NCBI GenBank assembly: GCA_947385505.1
Contig: CANDLP010000093.1
Span: 1 to 8,104, forward strand
From: an uncultured Clostridia bacterium
GTDB lineage: Bacteria; Bacillota; Clostridia; Oscillospirales; Ruminococcaceae
Length of the DNA: 8,104 nt
Direction of reading: 5' to 3'
Part shown: piece by piece, positions 1 to 6,547 of the stretch
Numbering within the stretch: position 1 is the stretch's first letter
How the letters are laid out: each line of letters begins with the position of its first letter
Program-made: the position numbers and the translations under genes
Notes under the pieces: model-generated
The model's database searches: none
The model's input: only the letters and a program-made list of their open reading frames with translations
What the model was told of the DNA's origin: nothing

Positions 1-46
1 AGATGACGCTCCGTGACTGGAGTTCAGACGTGTGCTCTTCCGATCT
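1..46. other. Illumina TruSeq adapter left on contig end (artefact)
   Basis: Bases 13-46 match the 34-nt TruSeq Read 2 adapter, beginning GTGACTGGAGTTCAG and ending GCTCTTCCGATCT. Bases 1-4 (AGAT) match the end of the P7 oligo, which leaves bases 5-12 (GACGCTCC) as a probable 8-nt sample index. This is library DNA, not genome. Translated from the GTG at 13 it gives MTGVQTCALPI, a peptide familiar from contaminated database entries. Biological sequence starts at about 47. Confidence 0.97.
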
Positions 47-408
47 ATCTGACTCCGTTTGCAGAGATGTTTTTGAAAATTATTGACATTTCCGAAAAAC
101 AGCTTTGTGAGGCTCTGGAAAAGCGCAATAATATGCTTCGGCATTACCGTTCAATGATTGAAACATTGCCGGATTCAGAGGATAATAATATATATGATTT
201 GTATTATTACCTTATACAAGCCTCTTTGTTTGCCAACGACGGTATATCTACAGGTGAACTTATGAAGTATTTGGATATGTCCTATAATACGTTGAGAAAA
301 AAGCTGAAAGTAATTCCAGCTGAGTTGCTTATCAAAAGCAAACAAGGTAATAATTGTTTTTACAGATTGGATTTAGATAAGATCGATGAAGAGACAATAA
401 AGAAATAA
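47..408 (+). CDS. C-terminal fragment with winged-helix domain, possibly Fic-family protein (5' partial)
   Basis: The 5' end is lost at the contig edge; the apparent GTG start at 13 lies in adapter, so about 120 genuine residues remain (first whole codon 49, stop TAA 406-408). The fragment opens with LTPFAEMFLKIIDISEKQL, followed by a helical, charged stretch. A helix-turn-helix-like segment at about 241-306 (GISTGELMKYLDMSYNTLRK) is followed by a wing-like end (IKSKQGNNCFYRLDLDKI). The layout 'LTPF..FFL.ii' plus a C-terminal winged helix recalls the end of Fic-family AMP-transferases, but the HPFxxGNGR catalytic motif would lie in the missing part, so the family call is an inference. The gene is followed by its own terminator and does not look structural, so it may be phage cargo or the host gene bordering the module. 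It could also be another winged-helix regulator. Confidence 0.55.
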
Positions 409-427
409 GTATTGTCGGTTAATTGAA

Positions 428-470
428 AGGCTGTTGCTTATGACTTTTGGCATTTGCAACGGTCTTTTTT
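428..470 (+). terminator. Rho-independent terminator after the 5' partial gene
   Basis: A 10-bp stem pairs AGGCTGTTGC (428-437) with GCAACGGTCT (456-465), including two G-U wobbles. The loop at 438-455 can partly pair further (ATG with CAT), and T5 follows at 466-470. It starts 20 nt after the stop codon and separates the upstream gene from the tail protein gene. It also overlaps the ATG-like start at 447, which argues against initiation there. Confidence 0.75.
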
Positions 471-496
471 ATATTTCACTACAAATTTTACAGCAG

Positions 497-504
497 AAAG
501 GAGG
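497..504 (+). promoter_or_regulatory. Strong ribosome binding site that sets the start at 510
   Basis: AAAGGAGG at 497-504 lies 5 nt before the ATG at 510. The frame is open further upstream to 447, but that start has no comparable site and sits inside the terminator hairpin, so 510 is the real start. Confidence 0.9.
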
Positions 505-509
505 CTTAT

Positions 510-3500
510 ATGGGCGTTTCAATTTTAGACCCGCATCCCAATAATGAATGTATAGACGTAAATTCAAATGAAGCTTGGTTTTCATTTATCTTTTGCGGAA
601 GCCATATAGACAAATTGAATTTACACGCTTATGACTATTATTCGGGAATTGAAGTTGCAGACGGCAAGAATGTTGTATATGAAGATGTTCCCGCGCTTGA
701 AAATAAGCTTAACATATGGAACGGAGCGGGTAACGGAGTAAGAATCAATATCCGGGATTTCGTTAAAAACGCCTCTGTTTTCAGTGACGACGGTGAATAT
801 ACCTGGAGGGCTGAGCTTGTTCAGGATATAGATATTGCAGGGGGAAAATATCCCGACAATATGATATACGAGGGCGTATTATTGGGTGAACCGGGATTTT
901 ATACCGTTGTTGATAATATACCGGGGCTTGATTATGAGCATTACTTACCGCTTTTGCCCTGTTATAAAAAAAGAATCAAACCGCCTTATTATGTGGATTT
1001 TCTTGATCCTAAGTTTGAAGGCACGGTTTATGATATTCCCGTTACATTTGATAAATCTCAAATTAGGAGCGACGGTACGGAGATTTCGGTTATACAGCTT
1101 GATACATATACAAGTACCGCTTCCAACTCTAAAGCAGTGGTGAGACCCGCCGTCGGAAGCAAGGTTTATGTTCATAAAAAAAAGGATTACGGCGAGAGAA
1201 TTGATGTAAGCTATGCAAGTCAAAACAATATTTATATTGACACCGGAATATCCGGAATTAACATAAACAATAATGAAAACGCCGCTGTTGAGGGCTGTTA
1301 TTTAAAGGTTGAAGATAAGTACTTTTTAATACAGTCCTATGACAGAACTACCGGCATTATAACCTGCCAAAACGGGAATGAACTCAGAAATTATCCCGCC
1401 GGTACTCATTATGCTGTTTATACTTCCCGTTTTTGGACACCGTACTATTATTTTCGCGTTCATAAGATGCCCGCTATTGAAGTGAGCGCGGAATTTCATG
1501 AACGCAGGCGGCTTGATAAAAAAGACTATGATATGATAACGAACTGTATTGAGAATACCGCCAACGGGATACTTTTCAAGGCTTCCCTTAAAGGCGACTC
1601 TCATTCCTCCGTTAAATATCACTACTGGGATATTTATGACGAGGACGGAAAACTTGTGTATCATACCGAGAAAATATATTCGCAGGAAATGGACTGTGAA
1701 GTGTTTGTCCCCTTCGGGCACACTTACCGGGGAAAAATAACTGTCGTAACCCAAGACGGTATAACGGTCAGGGGAGAAAAAGAATATACTCTTCCCTATT
1801 CGCCTGAAGAAAACAATAAAAGATTTTGGCTCGGCGCACAACAGAATGCCTTTGGCGGAATAGAGCTTGCGTGGAAGTATCTTTTTTATCGTGACAACAG
1901 TTCTCTTCAGAAAATAACTGATTTTGAGTTTTTCAGAGTTGAAAAGAAAACAGGAAAAGTTAAATATTTAGGCAAACAAGATAACTCGCCTACTAAAATA
2001 ACAGGGGCGAAGCCTGCCCATAGCGGCGGAAATTGGTATCTCTTTGATAAAGATTGTGATTTTACAATAAATACATTGCCCGGCGCCAAAGTAAATATGT
2101 ATTTGGTTGGCGGCGGTAAGGACGGAGGCGGCTGGAACGCTTCTCCCAATGCCCTTAATAAAAGCTTTGCGACCGGCACAAGTGGTGGCGGCGGGGGATA
2201 TTTTCTTAAAAAATCAATGGTTTCCTCAAGCGGTGAACTGAAATTCCACGCAAATGTAGCGCAACGGAACGATACCACAGGCACTTCCCTTTCGGTAAAC
2301 GGTATTACATATAAATGCAATGGTGAAGGCGGCGCAAAAAGAGATTCGGTAAAAGGCAGTACAATGACCCAAACTTCGGGAAGCTCCGTAATATATGGCG
2401 AAGCGGAAAACGGAGAAAAGGGTTTTCTCACTCCTTATGGATATGTGGGATCAAGCGGGGGCGGCGGTGCGGCTTGCGGCGGTAATCGTTCCAACGGCGG
2501 CGTGGCGACTTTAAGCGTTTCCGGAATTACCCCTAAATACAATAAGGGAAACTGGCTGCTTATTGACCGGGAAAGCTTAGGCGGTGAAGAGGGTGAATTT
2601 GATTTAAACGTCCCCAATGGCGCGGCTGTCAAAATGTATCTTGTAGGCGGCGGCTGTGACGGCGAAAAATGGTACGCCGAAACCAACAACGGAAATTCAT
2701 ACCAATGGGACGTAAACGCTTCCGCGTGTAAAGCGGGAGGTGAGGGCGGCTATGTTCTCACAAAAGAAATTGTTCTCGGCGGGAAAACCCATTGCAGTGT
2801 AAAGATTGCGGATATCAATGACACAAAGGGTACTATGGCGACCGTGAACGGAACTGTTTTTCACTGCAACGACAGCGGCAGCACGAAAACTCCTGCAAGC
2901 GGGAGCGCATCTGCGGCACAAAATCAAGACGGCAGTATAAGCTATCACGATGCCGACAGCGGCGCCAACGGCGTGCTTACGTCATATGGATATGTAGGAT
3001 CAAGCGGTGGCGGCGGAGGGGCCGATAATATGTACCGTATAATGAACGGCGGTCGTGGCGGCAGCGGCGCCGGAAACGGCGGTTCGGCTCAGGGCAAGCC
3101 GCCCTCAAATGGACAAAACGCAATTAATTACGGCTGCGGCGGCGGGGGCGGCGCCGTGAAAACATACAGTTTCCAAACAGTAGGTGCTGTTGACAGAAGC
3201 GAACCGGGTAAAGGTATGCCCGGCTGTATTATTTTTGAACTTATACAAACAGACGTTCCCTGTCCCGATCCCGGCAGAGGAGGTATCGGCGCAGGTGACG
3301 GCGGTTATCCCGGAAACAACGGTGAAAATGCCGTAAACTACGGCTGCGGCGGGGGCGGAGCAGGATATTACGCAATAGATTCCGACGGCAATGTTAAGTA
3401 TGGAAATTCCGGATTGGGCATGGGCGGCTGTGTTATTATCGAGGTTGATACAAGCGGGCTTGAAGACAGCAGTAAAAGGCAAAAATTATTTCTGGTAGAC

Positions 3501-4310
3501 TGGACTGCCGCTTCGGATAAGGAATATCGCTATATTGTTACCGGGTGTAATTATGAAAGCGCTTATCTGGGAAAAGACGCTTATGGAAATGACATAAGGC
3601 ATCCGCCTGAAAAAATGATAGAATGTACGGCTTATGCAGACATTACGCCTCACTTTGAAGATTTTTATCTTTACTTTTTAAATGACGCCGATATACTTGT
3701 AAAACACGAATATGATCTTGAAAAGTATGATGTGCCGCTGATTGAACCCATGGGAAGATATATTACCGCAAGAAATAATCCCTATAAAACTGTTAAAAGG
3801 CATATGCGCACTTTAGCATTAGAAAGAGAAGCCAAGGCCTTTTATCGCAGTCACACATGGAGAATCGAAGGAAATGTTGAAATAAGTAACGCAGCGCACA
3901 ATATTACCCGAAACGTCAGTCCTTTGTATGCAAAAATGCCCTCTGTAACGGTTGAGCCGACGGATTATGATAACTTTTCCATGAGCTTTTTATTCGGGTA
4001 TCTTAACTGCGGCAAAGAAAACGGAGCTGATTTTGAATATAACGATCAGTATATGTTTGAACTGTGGAAAAAGTGTGTTGCGGAAAAGCGTACTGTTATG
4101 ATTAAGGATCCCAAGGGTAATGTCTGGACCGGGACATTGACAAGTCACGGGTATAAAGTAGAGTATGATACAAACGGAATGCCATATAATATTACGGTTG
4201 ACTTTACCCAAACAAGAACAGAATATAACACATTAGTTATGATTGCGGATGAAAACAATAAGTATCTGAGAAGCGCTGAAGACAATTATTTAACTTCAAG
4301 TGAGCGTTAG
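510..4310 (+). CDS. Large phage tail/baseplate protein with central glycine-rich nested domain
   Basis: A 1266-aa protein starting MGVSILDPHP, with no signal peptide or membrane segment. Residues 1 to about 500 look beta-rich with many aromatics, resembling strings of Ig/Fn3-like tail domains (for example YHYWDIYDEDGKLVYH). Residues about 507-980 are glycine-rich, with MYLVGGG (530, 709), YGYVGSSGGGG (643, 826), NYGCGGGG (873, 943) and GMxGCxI (902, 971), in the style of phage Gly-rich adhesin and tail-fibre domains. Residues about 985-1266 form a second beta-rich part; its end (VMIKDPKGNVWTGTL, then PYNITVDFTQTRTE) resembles distal-tail or baseplate proteins. I infer a structural tail-tip protein whose Gly-rich centre is exposed for host contact. 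The gene is whole and in frame. No terminator is visible between its stop and the Rpn promoter, so transcription could run on into that gene. The exact family is not recognised. Confidence 0.75.
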   Translation: MGVSILDPHPNNECIDVNSNEAWFSFIFCGSHIDKLNLHAYDYYSGIEVADGKNVVYEDVPALENKLNIWNGAGNGVRINIRDFVKNASVFSDDGEYTWRAELVQDIDIAGGKYPDNMIYEGVLLGEPGFYTVVDNIPGLDYEHYLPLLPCYKKRIKPPYYVDFLDPKFEGTVYDIPVTFDKSQIRSDGTEISVIQLDTYTSTASNSKAVVRPAVGSKVYVHKKKDYGERIDVSYASQNNIYIDTGISGININNNENAAVEGCYLKVEDKYFLIQSYDRTTGIITCQNGNELRNYPAGTHYAVYTSRFWTPYYYFRVHKMPAIEVSAEFHERRRLDKKDYDMITNCIENTANGILFKASLKGDSHSSVKYHYWDIYDEDGKLVYHTEKIYSQEMDCEVFVPFGHTYRGKITVVTQDGITVRGEKEYTLPYSPEENNKRFWLGAQQNAFGGIELAWKYLFYRDNSSLQKITDFEFFRVEKKTGKVKYLGKQDNSPTKITGAKPAHSGGNWYLFDKDCDFTINTLPGAKVNMYLVGGGKDGGGWNASPNALNKSFATGTSGGGGGYFLKKSMVSSSGELKFHANVAQRNDTTGTSLSVNGITYKCNGEGGAKRDSVKGSTMTQTSGSSVIYGEAENGEKGFLTPYGYVGSSGGGGAACGGNRSNGGVATLSVSGITPKYNKGNWLLIDRESLGGEEGEFDLNVPNGAAVKMYLVGGGCDGEKWYAETNNGNSYQWDVNASACKAGGEGGYVLTKEIVLGGKTHCSVKIADINDTKGTMATVNGTVFHCNDSGSTKTPASGSASAAQNQDGSISYHDADSGANGVLTSYGYVGSSGGGGGADNMYRIMNGGRGGSGAGNGGSAQGKPPSNGQNAINYGCGGGGGAVKTYSFQTVGAVDRSEPGKGMPGCIIFELIQTDVPCPDPGRGGIGAGDGGYPGNNGENAVNYGCGGGGAGYYAIDSDGNVKYGNSGLGMGGCVIIEVDTSGLEDSSKRQKLFLVDWTAASDKEYRYIVTGCNYESAYLGKDAYGNDIRHPPEKMIECTAYADITPHFEDFYLYFLNDADILVKHEYDLEKYDVPLIEPMGRYITARNNPYKTVKRHMRTLALEREAKAFYRSHTWRIEGNVEISNAAHNITRNVSPLYAKMPSVTVEPTDYDNFSMSFLFGYLNCGKENGADFEYNDQYMFELWKKCVAEKRTVMIKDPKGNVWTGTLTSHGYKVEYDTNGMPYNITVDFTQTRTEYNTLVMIADENNKYLRSAEDNYLTSSER
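2028..3446 (+). repeat. Degenerate duplicated Gly-rich coding units in an A1-A2-B1-B2 order
   Basis: In protein coordinates, half-unit A occurs at 507 to about 665 and again at 680 to about 850; the GNW starts are 173 residues apart and both contain MYLVGGG and YGYVGSSGGGG. Half-unit B occurs at about 856-912 and about 920-979; both run GRGG.GAG.GG, then NG.NA.NYGCGGGG, then GM.GC.I. The two A copies are adjacent, as are the two B copies, rather than AB-AB. DNA is also similar, for example TATGGATATGTxGGATCAAG at 2436 and 2985. Confidence 0.8.
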
Positions 4311-4338
4311 AAAAACCTATGAATACATGCTCTAAAAC

Positions 4339-4367
4339 TTGACAAATCTTTTTAAATGTGTTACACT
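4339..4367 (+). promoter_or_regulatory. Sigma70/SigA-type promoter for the Rpn gene
   Basis: A perfect -35 TTGACA (4339-4344), a 17-nt spacer and TACACT (4362-4367, 4 of 6 matches to TATAAT) sit directly before the nuclease gene. Initiation would fall near 4374, leaving a leader of roughly 14 nt. The -10 lies downstream of the first possible GTG start (4358), which rules that start out for transcripts from this promoter. Confidence 0.75.
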
Positions 4368-4375
4368 GTACTAAA

Positions 4376-4382
4376 GAGGTGA
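4376..4382 (+). promoter_or_regulatory. Ribosome binding site selecting the TTG start at 4388
   Basis: GAGGTGA matches the anti-Shine-Dalgarno and lies 5 nt before TTG 4388. The other in-frame candidates, GTG 4358 and GTG 4379, lie before or inside this site. Confidence 0.8.
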
Positions 4383-4387
4383 GCAGT

Positions 4388-5233
4388 TTGGTTATCAGAC
4401 ATGAAGATCTTGTCGGTACATTTGAGCAGAAAAAAGCGTTGGTGTCACAATTTAATCTGATGGACGACACGTTTTTCTCGGTAGTAATGGAACACAATGA
4501 CGCCGCCGAGTATTTGCTTACACAGCTGCTCGGCAAACCGGTAAAAATAATTGAAAACAAAACTCAATACTCAATCCGAAACGCGGAGAGTCATTCAATT
4601 GTGTTGGACGCATTGGTAGAGGACGAGGAACATAATTTATATGACGTCGAGGTTCAGGTAGGCGATAAGAAAAATCATGAGCGAAGAATACGCTATTACC
4701 GCACCGCAATAGATTGGTCTTATCTTGAAAAAGGCAAGGATTATTCGGAGCTGCCGGAAGTGTATATGATTTTTATTTCCGATTTTGATCCCTTTGAAAT
4801 GAATGAAGTACACTATGAAATCGTACAATACATAAAGGGAACTCAGCGGGAATATGATAATGGCGTTCATATTCATTATTTTAACACAAGTGTCAAAAAC
4901 GAAACGTTTTTATCTAAGCTGCTGCAGTATTTAGCGCACAGCGATCCCGAAAATGACAGTTTCGGAACGCTGTCACAGCAGGTAAAATATCACAAAATTC
5001 AGAGCGGAGGTGTTGGAGATATGTGCAAGGCTGTTGAAGAATATGCTAAGGAATATGCTAAGGAAATGAAAGAAAAAGGCAAGATAGAGGGTAAGATAGA
5101 GGGTAAGATAGAGGGTAAGATAGAGGGTAAGATAGAAACAGTGAAAAATATGCTCAAAGATGGTCTGAGCATTGAAAAAGCGCTGAAATACGCGGATATT
5201 GACCGTTCGACTTATGATAAATACGCCGGATAA
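4388..5233 (+). CDS. Rpn / PD-(D/E)XK nuclease-family 'transposase' (PDDEXK_2-like)
   Basis: A 281-aa protein from the TTG start. The N-terminus (KKALVSQFNLMDDTFFSVVM) is typical of the Rpn/PDDEXK_2 family. The nuclease core is visible as D74 (IVLDALVED), then E88 and Q90 in DVEVQV, an E-x-Q variant of the PD-(D/E)XK motif, followed by the RRIRYYR helix (99-105). After about residue 200 comes a charged helical tail with EYAK and KIEG repeats (from 232), ending KALKYADIDRSTYDKYAG. Family members are metal-dependent DNA nucleases, called recombination-promoting in E. coli and recently linked to anti-phage defence. The gene has its own promoter and terminator between two tail genes, so it looks like a moron cassette rather than a structural gene. 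The catalytic residues seem intact. Whether it acts in recombination, defence or mobility cannot be told from sequence. Confidence 0.88.
   Translation: MVIRHEDLVGTFEQKKALVSQFNLMDDTFFSVVMEHNDAAEYLLTQLLGKPVKIIENKTQYSIRNAESHSIVLDALVEDEEHNLYDVEVQVGDKKNHERRIRYYRTAIDWSYLEKGKDYSELPEVYMIFISDFDPFEMNEVHYEIVQYIKGTQREYDNGVHIHYFNTSVKNETFLSKLLQYLAHSDPENDSFGTLSQQVKYHKIQSGGVGDMCKAVEEYAKEYAKEMKEKGKIEGKIEGKIEGKIEGKIETVKNMLKDGLSIEKALKYADIDRSTYDKYAG
5021..5233 (+). CDS. Candidate intragenic small protein (RpnS-like C-terminal product)
   Basis: Inside the nuclease gene, GGAGGTG (5006-5012) sits 8 nt before an in-frame ATG (5021, residue 212), a better initiation site than the TTG of the full gene. It would make a 70-aa protein (MCKAVEEYAK..., charged and probably coiled-coil) consisting only of the C-terminal tail with the KIEG repeats and lacking the nuclease core. 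Known background: E. coli rpn genes encode such in-frame C-terminal products (RpnS) that block the toxicity of the full-length protein. That this locus does the same is inference. A TAAAAT at 4983-4988 could be a -10 element, but its -35 is poor. Confidence 0.5.
   Translation: MCKAVEEYAKEYAKEMKEKGKIEGKIEGKIEGKIEGKIETVKNMLKDGLSIEKALKYADIDRSTYDKYAG
5039..5062 (+). repeat. 12-bp direct repeat, two copies (EYAK)
   Basis: GAATATGCTAAG is repeated head to tail, encoding EYAK twice. It keeps frame and lies in both the full-length nuclease and the putative internal product, just upstream of the KIEG repeats. Confidence 0.85.
5081..5137 (+). repeat. 12-bp tandem repeat, four perfect copies plus a partial one (KIEG)
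   Basis: AAGATAGAGGGT occurs at 5081, 5093, 5105 and 5117, followed by the partial copy AAGATAGAA at 5129-5137. Each unit encodes KIEG, so unit gain or loss changes the helical linker by four residues without breaking frame. The lack of any base difference between copies suggests recent expansion or active slippage. Confidence 0.95.
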
Positions 5234-5278
5234 ATACCGTAATTTTTCTTTATATGTTTTTTAATTGAATAAAATTAA

Positions 5279-5318
5279 GCAGCCATTTCCAAAAACGGGA
5301 ATGGCTGCATTATTTTTT
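5279..5318 (+). terminator. Strong rho-independent terminator after the Rpn gene
   Basis: A 12-bp stem pairs GCAGCCATTTCC (5279-5290) with GGGAATGGCTGC (5297-5308), with one G-U wobble, a 6-nt loop AAAAAC, and T6 at 5313-5318. It follows an AT-rich stretch after the Rpn stop and ends exactly where the next gene's AGGAGG begins. Unless it is read through, it would also cut off transcription coming from the upstream tail genes. Confidence 0.88.
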
Positions 5319-5324
5319 AGGAGG
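5319..5324 (+). promoter_or_regulatory. Consensus Shine-Dalgarno without a canonical start at normal spacing
   Basis: AGGAGG directly abuts the terminator T-tract. The ATG at 5326 is only 1 nt away and in the wrong frame, stopping at 5359-5361. The in-frame codon at good spacing (8 nt) is ACG at 5333. Confidence 0.7.
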
Positions 5325-5332
5325 TATGGAAA

Positions 5333-6511
5333 ACGGATTTTTACAATATCGCAAGCGATGAATACATTCAACTTGCTAAATCCAACGAAAAAAATGTTGT
5401 CACAAAAATCGAAATATTATCGGAAGACGAAATGGTTATTGCGGAAATCGTGGACAACGTTATTTTGGGTACGGACAATTATGACTGTGAATACAATCAA
5501 GGCACCCAAGCGAAACTCTCATTTTCCGTACCAAATATTTCTCCCATTTATACGGGAGGCGAATCAAGCTGGTTTTGGTACACTCGTAAGATAAAATACT
5601 GGAAGGGGTTATATGAGCCTGCAAACGGCAATACTTATTGGTTTTCCAAAGGTATATTTGTTGTTACCGGAATATCCGTGGATTTCAATACTGTAAATAT
5701 CAGCTGTACAGATAAATTCGGCATATTAACATCAGGCTACGGCTCCACCATGCTTGACAAATCTATGAAAATTGAAACGGAAAGTACGGCAGAGGGATTT
5801 ATTACATCAATGCTGGCTTTGCCAAAGGGGAACGGACAGCCTATTGACTGTAAAAAACCGCTTATTGACTATGCTTTACGGAATGTTTCAACGGGTGAAG
5901 AATTAGAACTTTCAGCCGGTACATATGCTGCGGATATTCTTATACAATTTGCAAATACGTTAAAATGCAGAATATGTTATGACAAAGACGGCATACTCCG
6001 CGTTACCGAAGGACACCTTGACTACGCTCATGAAAACAAGGCTATTGCTTGGTCATTTTATAATGATGCGGCAGCTGATGTTATAAGCGCAAGCCTCTCT
6101 TATGACTTTCCCAAGGCAAAAAACGTTGTTACAGTATGGGGTGAAGATTTTGAGGGACTTCAATATACATCTACCGCTGAAAACCGAAATGCAAAATCAG
6201 CCTTAAGTATTGATAAAGTAGGGTATCGGACAGCTCCTACAAAAGAAAATCTGTTTGGGTTCAATCAGCAAAATGTTGACGCATATGCAAAAATATATCT
6301 GCAAATGCAAACTATAATCGGAACATCTGTTTCGGTGAACTGCCCTATGCTGCCGCATCTTGAAGTTGAACAATGCGTAAGTATAAGCTTGGAACGCTTG
6401 GGGCTTATTGACAAAAAATTTTTAGTCAGCGGAGTGTCTTACAGCGGGGACACCATGAACATTTCGCTTGTCAATCTTGACAACTTGCCGTGGCATTTGG
6501 AATTACAATAA
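5333..6511 (+). CDS. Phage tail hub/baseplate-like protein (clostridial DUF5048-like), start uncertain
   Basis: The first canonical start in this frame is ATG 5432 (359 aa, weak GGAAG site), but the frame is open back to 5321 and the extra stretch reads as normal coding (DFYNIASDEYIQLAKSNEK, then VVTKIEILSEDE). The start drawn here is ACG 5333, giving about 392 aa. The alternative is ATG 5326 with one surplus T in the T5 run at 5338-5342, which would give MENGFYNIAS. The N-terminal part (KIEIL...VIAEIVDNVILG, then a beta domain ending WFSKGIFVVTGISVDF) resembles baseplate and tail-hub proteins of clostridial siphophages and sheathed phages. The middle (DILIQFANTLKCRICYDKDG) and the end (DKKFLVSGVSYSGDTMNISL) fit gp27/late-control-D-like hub folds. 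The family is assigned by resemblance only. I infer a structural role at the tail tip, next to the large tail protein before the Rpn cassette was inserted. Confidence 0.7.
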   Translation, partial: TDFYNIASDEYIQLAKSNEKNVVTKIEILSEDEMVIAEIVDNVILGTDNYDCEYNQGTQAKLSFSVPNISPIYTGGESSWFWYTRKIKYWKGLYEPANGNTYWFSKGIFVVTGISVDFNTVNISCTDKFGILTSGYGSTMLDKSMKIETESTAEGFITSMLALPKGNGQPIDCKKPLIDYALRNVSTGEELELSAGTYAADILIQFANTLKCRICYDKDGILRVTEGHLDYAHENKAIAWSFYNDAAADVISASLSYDFPKAKNVVTVWGEDFEGLQYTSTAENRNAKSALSIDKVGYRTAPTKENLFGFNQQNVDAYAKIYLQMQTIIGTSVSVNCPMLPHLEVEQCVSISLERLGLIDKKFLVSGVSYSGDTMNISLVNLDNLPWHLELQ

Positions 6512-6535
6512 TTTATTTCTATTCAAAATTCAGAA

Positions 6536-6544
6536 GAGGGTGAT
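6536..6544 (+). promoter_or_regulatory. Ribosome binding site followed by ATA rather than ATG
   Basis: GAGGGTGAT differs by one base from GGAGGTGAT. The codon at normal distance is ATA (6548, 7 nt after GAGGG); the first canonical start is TTG 6569, with only a weak GGAA before it. Confidence 0.6.
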
Positions 6545-6547
6545 ATT

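Noticed and set aside
447..509. Upstream extension of the large tail protein (start at 447)
   Set aside because: It lies inside the terminator hairpin and has no ribosome binding site; AAAGGAGG before ATG 510 is far better.
1907..3482. Long reverse-strand open frames rich in Pro and Ala
   Set aside because: They are complements of the glycine-rich GGC/GGN codons. None shows a good ribosome binding site or a recognisable domain.
5039..5137. CRISPR or regulatory iteron array
   Set aside because: The 12-bp units have no spacers, keep reading frame and encode EYAK/KIEG. They are a coding microsatellite.
5265..5594. 109-aa forward open frame overlapping the hub gene
   Set aside because: It begins in the terminator stem and runs out of frame across the hub coding sequence; composition is basic and shadow-like.
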